Source: Phoebastria nigripes (taxonomy: Eukaryota; Chordata; Aves; Procellariiformes; Diomedeidae). From it: a stretch of DNA of 64,000 nt. The stretch covers positions 2,419,673 to 2,483,672 of the forward strand of contig JAYKAV010003143.1 in assembly GCA_035582835.1 (NCBI GenBank), in the 5' to 3' direction. A program made the translations under genes and the position numbers. The notes under the pieces were generated by a model. It saw only the letters and a program-made list of their open reading frames with translations. It was not told the DNA's origin and did not search any database. This document shows, piece after piece, positions 49,098 through 61,598 of the stretch (position 1 is its first letter; each line of letters opens with the position of its first letter).

Positions 49098-49301
49098 TTT
49101 TTTACACTGAGGGTGGTGAGACACTGGCACAGGTTGCCCAGAGAGGTGGTAGATGCCCCATCCCTGGAAACATTCAAGGTCAGGTTGGACAGGCTCTGAG
49201 CAATCTGATCTAGTTGAAGATGTCCCTGCCCATTGCAGGGGGGTTGGACTAGATGACCTTTAAAGGTCCTTTCCAACCCAAACTATTCTGTGATTCTATG
49301 A
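49098..49301 (+). mobile_element. CR1 LINE, 5'-truncated 3' end
   Basis: About 204 bases match the well-known 3' end of avian CR1: TTTACACTGAGGGTGGTGAG, ACTGGCACAGGTTGCCCAGAG, TGGACAGGCTCTGAGCAATC, GGGGGTTGGACTAGATGACC and CTTTCCAACCCAAACTATTC. It ends with two copies of the octamer ATTCTRTG (49285-49300), the diagnostic CR1 tail, and no poly-A. It lacks any RT motif, so it is a severely 5'-truncated copy, as most CR1s are. It is far better preserved than the other LINE relics here and so is younger. It gives the best evidence that the window is avian. Confidence 0.95.
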
Positions 49302-51120
49302 ATTATACAGATAAACTCTTTAAAATAGCGTTCCCACATTCTAAGAATCAGCAGGAAGGGGTGAAAAAATAGAACTAGCGAGGAAAACAAAAAGTAATTA
49401 TCCTTCTTTTTTTACTCTTCTTTCTAGTCGATAACTATTTTTGCAGGACTAATTTCTGCAAAGCATTAATGGCTAATACATGTCACTCTCCTACAGAGTC
49501 TGTTGCACACTGTAACCTGAGAGCTATCACACACTCATTCTCTTGGACACATTTTCCACATTATTTGAATATATCCTACCCTTAAAACTGTTCTGGCATG
49601 ACATTAAGGAAGTTGTGGCTCAGGTGGTAAATCCAGGACCATCTTGAAAGGCAAGCTGGTAAATTAAGCTATATTCAAATTAGACGGGAAACCACTGGTT
49701 GTTAAGATTTTATAAAACTACCCCTAAGAACAAAAGGCATTTAAAATTTTTGTTGACTGCCTAATAGCAAGAGCTATATTCCGGTTCCAAAGCATTCATA
49801 TTACAATATAAGCAGCCCTCACATATCCCCATATGAGACACAGTTCAAGCTGTAGCAGCTCTAAGGCCCTATTCTGCCCCAGAAGCAGCTGGGTTCTCTC
49901 TCAGTAAGCAGTGCCCTTAGAAATGGAAGTCTTGCACTTGATGCAGTAGCACTCTGTGCCTATCACCCTTTGGGTATTCGGCTGTAGGTCCAAGCAGCAT
50001 TTGCATTTACCGTGCAGGTGGGGTACAGCTCTACCATTCTCTCTTCCTTTCCCATATTACCTTTTGCATCTCCTCCCAACAAAAGCAATGAAGCAAAAAG
50101 CAAGGTTCAGTTTGCCCCCAGCCCCAGTCCTGCAGAGCATCAGATTTTTTAAACAAAGTTCAATATAGCATTCCAACCATCTCAATCCAGTCCACTAAAA
50201 ACCAAATATTTCAGGTATCAACGCAAAATGAATTTCATTAGCTGAATTCTTCCATGGGTTTGTTTTTGCCCCCCAATAACTTTACTTTTGCAGGATTCAA
50301 ATCTGCTGCGTATAAAATGTTCAGAGCATCACTTCACGGCTTCCAGTGGAGCACAGAAGTGCTCGTTTCAGCATGGCCCAGCGTGTCAGACTCCAGGTGA
50401 GGGAAACCAGAGGGGCAACTTCAGGGCCTCCCCTGGATCAGGATTATCACCCAGAAGGGAAGGTAAAGCTTATACAGAAAAGCAGCAAGTTACCCAAGTA
50501 TTCTGCCAAACCACATTGTTTTAAAAAACATGATTTCTTTTTTGTATCTAACTTACCAAGACCCATAGTACCTTGACAGTCTATTATAGGAACACGCAAG
50601 TACAGAAAAACAGGTCAAGTTCTTTTTCTAACACTTAAGATTTCTGCAGCAAAAATCTCTGCAAAATAACTTTGTGCATGAAAACTCCCATCCTGGAGGT
50701 TTTACAGAAAAACAGCCAGAATTTATTATAGTAGTAATTCATTTCAGGATTTTCATGCAAATCAGCTTGGTTGCCTTCGCAGCTCAGTTATCTTCTCAGC
50801 TGCTTCCCCCCCCTTTTTTTAAAAAAAAAAACAGATTAATATTACAAAGCATGGACCAGATGCAGGAAGAAAGTTCCCTAAGCCAGAATGATTTGGAGGA
50901 CAGGCCCCTTAGCTGGATTGCTGCAGTGATGGAGATCAGACGTACAGCTTTGGGGGAAACATCTAATTTCACATTTTAAACACCTGCATAAAAAAAAAAT
51001 CTCACTCTGATCAGAGGAATCAGGGGACTGGGATTTATGAGTAAGACTGTCAAGAGAATACAGTATTTCCAGCTCCCTTGCCAAATACGTATTATGACTT
51101 CAGTTCATTTTACACGGAAT
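49302..51120. other. Intronic, nothing recognised
   Basis: Non-coding AT-rich sequence. Short C/T and A runs near 50806-50831 (CCCCCCCC, T7, A12). No transposon or gene signal was found. Confidence 0.5.
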
Positions 51121-51138
51121 NNNNNNNNNNNNNNNNNN
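51121..51138. other. Assembly gap, 18 N
   Basis: A short N run followed by A10, so probably a collapsed homopolymer. Confidence 0.97.
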
Positions 51139-52431
51139 AAAAAAAAAATTGGTCTTACAGTCTACAGAAACATCAGGGATTAAATGTCAATGGCAAATCT
51201 CTCAGTACTTCCTGCCATCACGCCAAATAAAGCCTGCTTCCAAGCCAAACATCTGCTTTGTCTGTCCCAAACAGGAACTCACGAGAAGGAAATGTAGCAC
51301 CCTTTACCACTGTGGTCAAAAGACAACATTTTTAAAATTCCACTCTATTCAATGATTTACCTGTAAAATCTCTGAAAGAGTAAGCATTAAAAAAAATGAT
51401 TCTGCTATTTGTACTCTGTTCCTCAAGGGCTTGCTTGACCAAGACATCATTCATCAATCGTGCAAACGTTGCATTGGCAATAATATTCACCCAGGCTAAT
51501 GCATTTTACAGAAGTTCCAGTTCCACATACATTAATTTTGAAAGAATAAACCAGACTGACATTTATTATGTGCACATGTACATAGAACCCTCTTTCTCTT
51601 TTGCTCTCTAAAATACGAGATTATACAAAGATCAGATGTTTCAATGACATTAACACTACTTTGGGAGTACAGTTTTCTCTGTGTCTAATGCTATCAAACC
51701 TCCACAATAGCTACAGAGGATTCCATAGGGTTCCTATTTTCCTGCTCTTGGCTCCAACTAACAAATAATATTATTGTAAACCAGAGTATGTACTGAAAAC
51801 TGATGTGGTAAATTAAAATACAAAAACATTTTTACAGGCCAGGATTTCTAGCAGACTGCATCAGAGCTTTTGTAGCAGAGCATTTTGATGTCCCAGGCAG
51901 CGGAGGCCTCTTGGGAATGGCATTTGAAATTCCCTACTGTCATTTATGAAGGCTGATGAAACATATTCCTGATATATAATAAGACACCAATCTCTATGAC
52001 GAGTTGGATCTTTTCAAATGAATACAAGATTTTCACAATTTCAGATAACAGACTGTACTCCTCCTTTTTAGAAAGAAAATCTTAGTTGGATGCCAAACCA
52101 GATGCAGGCAAACTTTGACACCTGGTATGTATTTTGACAGTGAAATAATAGTGAAATTGTTCCTATGCATTTTACAGAGCTAAAAATTTTTCAGATATAT
52201 TTCCCTTCAAACAATTACGTATTTTTTTGTAACAAACCACAAATTTTTATGATGACGTACCAAACAGTTCAAAACAAATAGTGAAGAACAGTAAAAGATA
52301 TCAAATTATCTTCCACTTATGTTTGAGCTTCTGTTTTGTTCAGCTGAACTGTACCAATATACACCATCTGAAAATCTTGCCAAAACATTTCTAGCATCCA
52401 TATAATAATTTGTGTGTGTAGTTAATTAATC
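51139..52431. other. Intronic, nothing recognised
   Basis: AT-rich non-coding sequence, no features seen. Confidence 0.5.
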
Positions 52432-52583
52432 CTCACCCCAGTTTGTTGAGACACTTAAGTCAACTTTCTCCTTTTACATATGTATCGACCAGCCTAAACT
52501 ACAGAGCCAGGAAGGGGCAAAACCCAGATTAGCACTTCTTGTTCCTTAATCCTGTGATGAGCCTTACAGATCACTGTGCACTT
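52432..52583 (-). mobile_element. MIR-like CORE-SINE relic
   Basis: The plus strand reads CCCCAGTTTGTTGAGACACT, TAAGTCAACTT, ACAGAGCCAGGAAGGGGC, AAAACCCAGATTAGCAC and TAATCCTGTGATGAGC. These correspond in order to the MIR reverse complement: aaactgaggcacagag, ttaagtgacttgcc, gcagagccaggaat, gaacccagatctcctgac, agtcctgtgctc. The ACAGAGCCAGGAA and ACCCAGATT blocks are the best kept. Confidence 0.6.
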
Positions 52584-53955
52584 AAGAGCCATGGAGTTGA
52601 AGGACACAGAAACTATACTACTGTTCAGAAAAGAATTAACATTTAGAATAGTATTATTTGGTTATGAACTTCAAACAGAGATCAGAACTGTGGTGGAAAC
52701 ACTGCCATGGCATGAACATTAAAATAAGGGAGGGAAACAAGAAGGAAAGGAGAGACAAAATCGAGATAATCCACACATGCACACAAACACACAAAAAAAA
52801 CCCTCAACAATAAATAAATCCATAGCACTATCAACAAATGAACAAAAAAGCTCAATAAATTTAGCATCTGTTATGACTGTGAGATCTCTTTCAAAAGAAG
52901 ATAGTGAGCTCCTAACAATGGAGGTAAGGAACCAGAAGTTCAGGTCAAATTATTTATTAATTATAAGTAGTAGTAGTATGAGTGTGTAGTATCAGTATGT
53001 AGTTCAGTCTCTTTCAGTCTGGGTAAATCAGCAATGAAAAAAGAAATCCTAATCTTTTCAGGAATATAAAACTGAGATTTTCTTTGTTTTCTCCTAGCAA
53101 GTAGTTATTCATTTGTTGAACAACATTGTTAATTCAGATCTTATAGAAGTAAATGACAAAAATAGACTCTAATAGTGAAAGGGTTTTCAATAAACAATAA
53201 TATTTACTTAGTGTGCATTATTTAAAGAGAGTATTTTGTTAGGACTTGCTGGAGTTTTCAGTTGTTTTATCTTGTAAATCTCTTGTATCGGTTTCAAGCC
53301 AAAGTCATGTTTCCACATGAAACACTAATATTCTCATTTTACACTAGTGGGCATACTGCATTTCAGCAAGCTGCAACTTGCTGTCAAATGTAGCTTGCAT
53401 TGCTGGGGAAATGTTACATTTTTAGGTCAACATTTGAAAGAGAAACCGCCATTAAGCATCTCTGTGCAATACAGGATCAGCGGACGGTTACCTTCCCTTT
53501 GCTTCCCTTAAAACATACAGCATACTTATTAATCCTTACACACATTGAGAATTCAAGGATTACAAGGAGATATTCCTTCTTAATAAGGAACTACTCTGCA
53601 TGAATCTATATGCTGTTGGTGGAAGTTCTTTGCTCTTGATCTAGATAATAGAGAAACAGATAGGAAACAGAAACTGAGATTTGCAAAAGAACTGTTAAGC
53701 GATGAAACACATTTAAAAAAAAAATTAAATCCTTCAGGCCTTCAGTCCTGCTTCCTCAAATTTGCTGCTACCATGGACATCAGAACATGGGGGACTTAGC
53801 TCCAAGTCAAACCACCTGGTAGGCTGCTGAAAAGCCAGGAAGGCCTGGGAACCTTTGTGTCTCAGTGAAATGAAAGACCTTTTCCCATCCAGCCACCCTT
53901 AATTGCTCAGTGTATTTCCTGGCGATCGCAAAGGTAATAAGTTGCTCCTCAATTC
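52584..53955. other. Intronic, nothing recognised
   Basis: AT-rich non-coding sequence with an A8 and CA-rich stretch at 52775-52803 and a GTA repeat near 52966-52980. No gene signal was found. Confidence 0.5.
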
Positions 53956-53978
53956 AATAAAGCTCGGTTCTAGAGCTC

Positions 53979-54010
<32 letters not shown>
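53956..54010 (+). repeat. AATAAA followed by A27 tract (retrocopy-tail-like)
   Basis: A perfect AATAAA at 53956-53961 is followed after 22 bases by 27 A (53984-54010). This is the spacing of a polyadenylated transcript end, as in a processed pseudogene. I could not identify a parent gene in the ~250 bases upstream, so a chance AATAAA next to a microsatellite is equally possible. Confidence 0.4.
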
Positions 54011-54012
<2 letters not shown>

Positions 54013-54040
54013 AATGGGGAGGGGAAAAAAGCATAAAAGA

Positions 54041-54190
54041 GTAGTTAAGCAAAACAGGTTACTGGACTTAAAGAAACTTGGATCTAATTCTTAGCTCACT
54101 TCTAGTTTCCCTTACAGTTCTGAGCATATGCATTTAACCTGTGCTACCACAGCTGCTCACTGTTTCACCTGTTTCTTAGATGTATGAACA
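54041..54190 (+). mobile_element. Possible MIR-like SINE relic
   Basis: AGTAGTTAAGC, ACTGGACTTAAAGAAACTTG, GATCTAATTCTTAGCTCAC, CATTTAACCTGTGC and TGTTTCACCTGTTTCTTAGATG follow the order of MIR (agtggttaagagca, actttggagtcagac, ctgggttcgaatcccagctc, cttaacctctctg, cagtttcctcatctgtaaaatg). Each block is short and diverged. Confidence 0.42.
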
Positions 54191-57100
54191 CCACTAATGA
54201 CTCTGACCTTCTCAGATATTTTGGTCGAGAGTACTATCTGTATCTTTAGGTACCACCCTACATCCACTCACATGCTTTCCACTAGTGGTTTGTATCTTTT
54301 CTGCTACTCGGATTTATTTTTTCATAAAGGTATATTCCAGAATACCACACAGCAGCTTCCTAATAGTTAAGACTGCAAGTGCTTTTCCATAACAAAGAAC
54401 GCCTGCAATCTCTTTAAAACTTGCAGGAGAAGTACACAACACTAAATTGGCATGTGCTGGAATTAAATCAGGGGTGTATTTGGTTCTAGAACCCCAATCA
54501 AGTTTCCAAGGCATGACAGAAAGCAAGTAGACCTTCAGAAAAGTCAAGCAGTTAGTAATTTACTTTCTACTGTGGGACCAATTTTTATCAACTTCCCTTG
54601 CCATCAATCGGTTCCCATCTTTTATGGGAACTTTATTATCACAGCTCATTTTTAACCTGGTCTTTGCAATATTTCCCAAGAGTGGTCCCTTGTAACTTAA
54701 AAAACAAACAAAACTTTGACCAAGTTGGAAATTAATGAGACACCATTTATCAGTTCTCTGCAAGTGAAAAGTAAATTTGCAAGTGTGAATACTTAGGAAA
54801 TTTGGACATATAAAATGGAATTTCTGTGCATGTTCTTTTAACATGGCATATATTGAAAGACTTCTTTTTAGATGTGCTGTTGCTAAACTCATGGAGGACT
54901 CCTTCACTACTATAAACCAAATAAAGAATTTTAAATGGTACATGGCTACTCCTCTGAAGTATCTTCACATGATGGCAGGTAGGAAGAGACTATTATTTTC
55001 TAATTAATGTAATTATAATCTAATTTATTGAATCTGTTTTTAGGTGACAAAAAACTTCTGAGGAGCAATACTTTCCATAGGACCTGGGCACCATTCACTT
55101 GATAATTCCTCAAGTGTTTGAGTAAAGTATCAGACACAAAACACTGTTAAACCGAAATCTAGCCTGTTGTCACATGTTAATTATTAGTAGCTTGTGAGGG
55201 AGTAATGAGAGGAGGAGAAAGGGAAAGGAAGACAATGAAAGAACATTGGGGAATGAGAAGACACAGCGGTAACTCAGAAAATATTAAAATTATAGTAAAA
55301 TGTTCACAAAAGGGAAAACAAATGTTAGAAAATGTGAATGTGTTTAGTTAAATCTAACAAGTAAATTAAACCATGTCCTAGGAGGCACCAATCATGTCCC
55401 ATCCTCTTCAGCAACAACTTGGTTTCAATGGTAGATTCTGGTGTTTATTTTTGGAGGAAGGATTTTCTCCAACTGCTATAAAAAACTTGCAACAAATTTA
55501 ATTTGAGGACCACATGATCCTTGTGCAGCTGGAGTATCAAGAATGTCAGCCACGAAGAACTGATTTCATACACAAGGAAACTGGCACAGTGGAGCATGGG
55601 TAACAGTAAAGTGCAATAAATTGTTAAATATTAGGTTAGCTTCCTTTCTCTCCTGGTGAGTGGACAATTTGACTCTCTTAGTTAACCACACAGGGCTGAG
55701 TAAATGGGCAGCTCTACATCCTGCATCGTTTAATGACAAGAAATATACATGCAATCTAGAGTCCCAATATGAAGAATAGACACCCTTGCATGGGTGCCTA
55801 TAAGTTCTGGATCTGTCTCATTGTCTAAAGGAGGAAGGTAATGGAAACAGTTTTACTTTATTTGCATCTGTTATTTTTCAATTGACCAATTGATAAAATC
55901 AGAATTAGATTTTTTACAAATGCCTTTCAATTAGTTAGAAAGATTTCCAGTAGAAAATTCTGATTTTTAAGATCGAACAGAGCCCTCTTCATCTGGGCTG
56001 CTTCTATGGTCTGTGTAGTGTTGTCAGAAATAAAGGAGTTTTTCAAATCACTATACAGCTAAGAATAGACCTGTCCTGCTTGGTTCTCCTAGTTATAGCA
56101 ACTTCTGAAATACAAATACAGCTGATCCAGCAAAACGTTAAGAGCTGCTTCCTTCCCTCACACAGAGTTAGGATTAATTCAATTAGTTTAAGTATTTTTA
56201 GTACACATAGAATATTTTAGATTTACTTTAGTCATCTAATACTGAATATAATCTAAAGATACCACTACCAGATTCAACCACAGCTCCAGTTTGCCCATCT
56301 CATAAATTAAAAGTCACAACACAAAGGACTGGTGCATGAAGTTACCCACCCTCTCCAACTCCCCTGCTCTTTTACAGGCTCAAGGAATTTACAGGACAAC
56401 CAGAAAAAAAAAAAATTACGACAAAAGCATTTGGAGCAGGAAAGGAGGAATGGTTATTCTACACTTCAAAAACCTTCTAGTCTTCAGTTTCCTATAGATA
56501 AGCCCACCATAGCTGAACCAGCACACCTCCCTTAAGAACCACCAAAGCATGCATACGTTACTACACTTGGCTACTTGCAATATTACCATAAGGGTAGGCC
56601 AACCTTATCCCACTTTATCAGTATTAATTTTGTCACGCCAAAATGAGGATAGCAATTTTCTTGGGGCAAGAAGCTTGCATATACTTGTACTGATAAGAAT
56701 CTAGCTTAGTTTTGGGCTTTAACAAAATGAGGAAAATACAATGATGACACTAAAATACACATTGAAAACCTAAATTCCATTATTTTACAATAACTGAACA
56801 GTGTGTTTGTCATCTTTTCATATGGTACCAGATAGACAATAGTAAGAAAAAGACATACTTTGGAAAGATTTAGTTGGTATTTCAGAATAATTAAGATTAA
56901 TGGAAGGCTTCCAAACTAGCTAATGTATCATGCTTGTACCAAGCTTGCTAATGTATCATGCACAGCCTATTAAGCTTGACACAGTAAGCTTTTTCTCATG
57001 GCCTTGACTGCAATGACTATTTAACGTATCTGGTGTGTGCTGTCCTCTAGGACCACAAAATGGACTTTATAAACTGTTAGGACAAACACTGACGTGCATC

Positions 57101-60100
57101 TAACTTTGTTTATCACTGAAGCCAGGCCAAACAGTGCTAATTGGAGTTCTTCTGCTAAACAATGTTTATGTGCTAATTAGTCTACTTCCTAAACTAAGTG
57201 TTCCAAGAAAAACTAAGAATATATGGCAAACTGCCACTAAGTTGCAGTCTCATCAAGTACGTTACTTCACAGACAAAGATGGACAGGTAACAAATGGTAA
57301 ATTCAAAAGGATGAACCAACGTATGTGGCTAAACAATGTAAAGAAAGCCTCCACTATCTAAGAAAGGAAAGCAGATCTATAGTTTTAATTCAGATGGAAC
57401 CAAAACATTCAACTCCTAGCAGTGGAGAAAAACACACTGTTGTATGCAACGAGACAGAACGGCAAGGGTGAGAGTGTCTCCAAGAAAATAATGTCCTGTA
57501 TTTTGATTGCAAATGCACTATACTACTATTATTTATAGTTCGGACTACTAACAAAAAACCTAGAGAGGATATGTCAGCCAAATGATTTAGAAAGCTAAAT
57601 CATTCAGATCTTTGAAGACAGCAAATTGAACCATTCAAGAGACAAACAAAATCTGGTTGTGTTTTACAGACCAACAGCAAGTCCATTTTGCAGGGGGGTG
57701 AGGAAAAGAGGCTACAAAAAGGACTGAAACTCCAATAAGGGCAAATACTCATGTCCCTGCACACAGGTAGCTCCTGGGCAAGGAGAGGACAGGAACATGA
57801 GATGAAGAAGAAGAGAAGCCACTGACAGGGAGTGTCAGTAAGGAAGGAGGGGGAGAATGGTCTCAAGGGGAACATCCCCCTGTCCTTTCCAGGATGGCTT
57901 CGGTTATGAGACAGTGGGCTCTGGAACATATATGTTTTTGTTTGCTCTGCATATGATCAAGTATTTTTTATTATGTATAATATAATAATTTAAAAAGAGA
58001 GTCAAAACATTCAGATATGAAGGTTTTCAGTGCTTTTTTTCTTTTAAGATAAGTCACAGGTTACTTGCACAAAAAACATGGTAATATGTTTTCATGCATC
58101 AGTCTCAATTCCAAGAAAGTTCTTCAGAGCACAGGTAGCCAGTGCAAGGCCAAGTCCAAAAGGATATGGATCTCTAGATGCTACTGCATTATCAGTATCA
58201 CTGGTAATCAGAAATACCTTTTGCTCTGTTTAATGAAAGGAGGAAAAACTCTTGACCTGGAATTTCAAGCTAACTTTGCAATTTCTGTCTTCTGACCCCA
58301 TAGTCTCTGACCTGCGTTTCATTTCACTCTGATGCTGAAAGACTTCCTCGCGCAGTTACAGCAGAGTGCCAGACATGCAGTCTGATCTGGTCCGGATCTT
58401 CAGAAACCTTATCTCCAGCCAGCAACTTCCTCTGCAGCTACAAAGGAGACCTGGACCATGGCTGACTCCCTGCTGTACCTCCAAACGGGACCAAAAGGAG
58501 CAAAATCCACGAGCATGCCTAACTGGTCCCAGACGCCTCAGGAATCCCATGGCTTCCTCTCCCTGCCCCACAGGGTGGCCTCTTGCTCACACACCTGGGG
58601 CTAAAAGGGGCTCCCTCCCACCATCTGTGCCTTCAAAGCCTGTGACCGTGCCTATGAAACACGTACCGAAGTCTCAAGAGGGTCCTTTCTCCTTCCTACA
58701 CACAACCTCAAATGCTTTCCCCCTCTATTGCCAGGTACCATGTGAACTTCTGGTAAGACCAGCTGGCTCTGAACTGTACCTCTCTTAAGGAGGGAGATGC
58801 AGGGAAGAGGAACGGGAAAAGGCACGTGTCCCTCGAGGAGCTGGGAGGGGTCAGCGCCCATGCAACAGGAGATAAAGCACCCTGCAGCGAGATAAAATTC
58901 CCTTCAGGACACGAAAAAGTGCAAGGTGGCGAAGGATAAGCACAGTAGGCAGGAGTGAGACAGAAATAAGGTACATTAACCAACACCTGATCATTTTTAG
59001 GATGCATCTGGGAGCTGTGCTTGGTTTCCCTATTTAAACTTTCCTGTGGCTATACGCCTAACTTGGCTAAAGAGGTACACTCAGCAGTAGGATATGGCTG
59101 CAAAATATCCCTCCTGCTGTGAATCTTTTTACGCCACTCTAGAAAAATTGGTGGTTTCTCCTCCCCACAGCTGGATCTTTTCTAAACCACAGGATCTTCA
59201 TATGATCTTTCCTAAATCACACATTCCCACTTCTGGAGCTGCCTTCTTTTTTAGTTCATTGGTTTCTCAGTTACCAAAAAACAAGAGCACAGTATTCCTT
59301 AGAGGTTATAATCATAAGAAAACAATCACTCCCAACAGTTCAGCACTGTCAAAAGAAAGCAAACAGCTCATAAGCTATTAAAACTGTTCCTTCAAAACCT
59401 TCAACTGACAAGACCAGTAGTTTCACTTATTTATTAACAGGTTCTTATATCAATCCACATTTTCTCTTTAATTCAATTCTTAACCTCCAGTCTCATTAAA
59501 GGAATAAATTGCCTTTCCAACGATGGGGAAACCCATGTAGAACCCAAGGCTACTTAGTTAATTCACAAACACATCACATTGCTGGTAGAGGAAAACACCG
59601 CGTCTGCAGCTTTGTTTATGCTTGTGGATGCCAAAGGATATACTCAAAAGGTATGTGTACTCAGCAACCTGCAGAGTATAATTAAGAATAAAGGACAATG
59701 CTCCACACATGGTAAATATTACAAATGTAATCGGCTTCAGAAAACTTCTTTCTTAAAACATGAAAACCTTGAAAAAAAAAATTCATGCCCTCAGTATAAC
59801 TGAATTTGTCACACAAGTTTTAAGAATGCTCCCATGATTGACAATTACGATTTATGGGGCCATTTCTTTATAAAGCAAGAATATCGTTTTGCCTGTACAA
59901 AAAATACTTTAAAATTCGAGCTGTTACTGTTGAGGATCCAATATTCCTAGAGAACTAGTAGTTGTGCACAAATCAGAATGTCAACTATAAAGCAGGGTGG
60001 GGACTATATCAGGGTAGTATACGCTCAAAAAAAGTGAACATTAAGTTCTACATTAGCATAATTTTGGAAAAAAAAAAAAAGAAGTAAGAAAGATTCACCA

Positions 60101-61406
60101 ACAAAATACAGCACCTTTTAAATGCTCAGAGTGTGATTTTCAGAATCCCACTGCCCACAGAAATCCTTTTGGAAAAGCAACATTGCTAGCAGAGAATAAC
60201 AGCAGTTAAAAAGAATAGTAAAGCTGTCAGCAGCTTCCTTCTTATTCAGGCCACTGTGATTTCTATCCTTAAGAACACATCTTCACTGATGAGAGAAACA
60301 AAAAAAAGAAAGTTGAGAATGACTGTACATGCTAAATAACCCCAAGCTCTGGAAGTAAGGCAGCACGTATCTTGTCTTACTTCACCTCACAGCTAACACT
60401 CCCTACCACCAAAGTCTGTGATCGTTACAGGTGAACAGCCTGCTGCAAATTTGGGGTGTGATACGTGTCAGAGGAAGGCCCTGAGAGCCTTTCCACCAAG
60501 CTTGGTAGGTCCTGCCCCTCTCCCACACCAGTGCTTTTGGAGCTCCAAGCAGCTTCTCACACCACTTCGTAGCAAAGGTCGCATTTCAGTAGACAGCACC
60601 TCACTTCTCCTGATACGCATGAACCTCTTTGTGATACCCACAGGGACGATGGTAGGTATGGAAAGACGATCACAATGAAGTATCCCTCAACTTTGAACTT
60701 TGCCTCGGACATGGTAATGAGTGTTTTGAACTTTGAAAAGAAAATTAAGAGAATACAGACTGCTTTATCTCTCTCTCCTCTCAGGCTGGTCTACAAAGAC
60801 ATTAATGGCTACGCTAATCCTGTTGGGACACTTGTATTCCGGGATTAATGCTTCTTACCCTCTTCTGCTTGTATTTTGTACACAGCAAAAACAAAGAAAA
60901 GGGGAATCTTCATCCTGGCATACAAGTGTCCTCGTGAGGAGTTACACTGGGATAGCCACCACAGGATCAAAGAACCTCCTTGGAGGATAACGCCTTTATC
61001 TCCACTGCTCATTTGTTCCTTTCCTGTTAACTCGAAACAAAAAGGAAAGCTAACACCAGCAGTTCTCCTGCCTGCTAGCTCGGGAACCGCTGGACAGCTC
61101 AGGGACTATTACATCTATCATGAAAATTTTCTTTCTGATAAGATAACGCAACTTTCTATGATTAAGTCATGTAGTTTCTGGGCCAAATTCACCCACGGTT
61201 TTCAGTATAACCCAGTAAATACAAAACATCTGGGTGCATAAAACAAAGAAACTTAAAAACTAGAAATTAGCCTTCTGAGTCTGAGAAATACTGATGTTTA
61301 TCTCCTCATGCTTATGGATCCAAACACTTAAGATAAATTTTTTAAAAACTACAACTTATTTTACAAATTCAGATTGTGGGAGAGACTTGCTTTTTTTCAC
61401 TAAATT
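54191..61406. other. Intronic, nothing firm
   Basis: Non-coding. It includes the 28-bp duplication at 56911-56966 and a GC-richer patch at about 58340-58870. That patch gives a 140-codon plus frame and overlapping minus frames, none with recognisable domains. No transposon motifs were recognised. Confidence 0.5.
56911..56966. repeat. 28-bp tandem duplication, imperfect
   Basis: Two adjacent 28-base units share the exact core GCTAATGTATCATGC (56919-56933 and 56947-56961). Confidence 0.85.
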
Positions 61407-61598
61407 AAAAAAAAAAACCAAACCACCACAAACCAAAAAACAAAAAACCCCAAAACCCAAACAAACAAAAAAAACCCCAAAACACAAAAAAACCCAAAAA
61501 AACCAACCAAACAAACAAAAAAAAAAACAAAACAAACAAAAAAAACCCCAAAACAAAACCCAACAAACCAAAAAAACCCCAAACAAACCAACCAAAAA
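61407..61598. repeat. 192-nt tract of only A and C
   Basis: Every base in this interval is A or C, arranged as A4-A11 runs broken by C1-C4 (AAAACCCC, AAACAAAC, AACCAACC). The 121-codon plus-strand frame that covers it is a Lys/Gln/Thr/Pro low-complexity artefact, and the minus-strand frame a Phe/Gly/Val/Cys one. The minus strand has several GGG or GGGG runs separated by T-rich spacers. Confidence 0.95.

Noticed and set aside
54560..54943. 127-codon minus frame
   Set aside because: No LINE, viral or cellular motif found on inspection.
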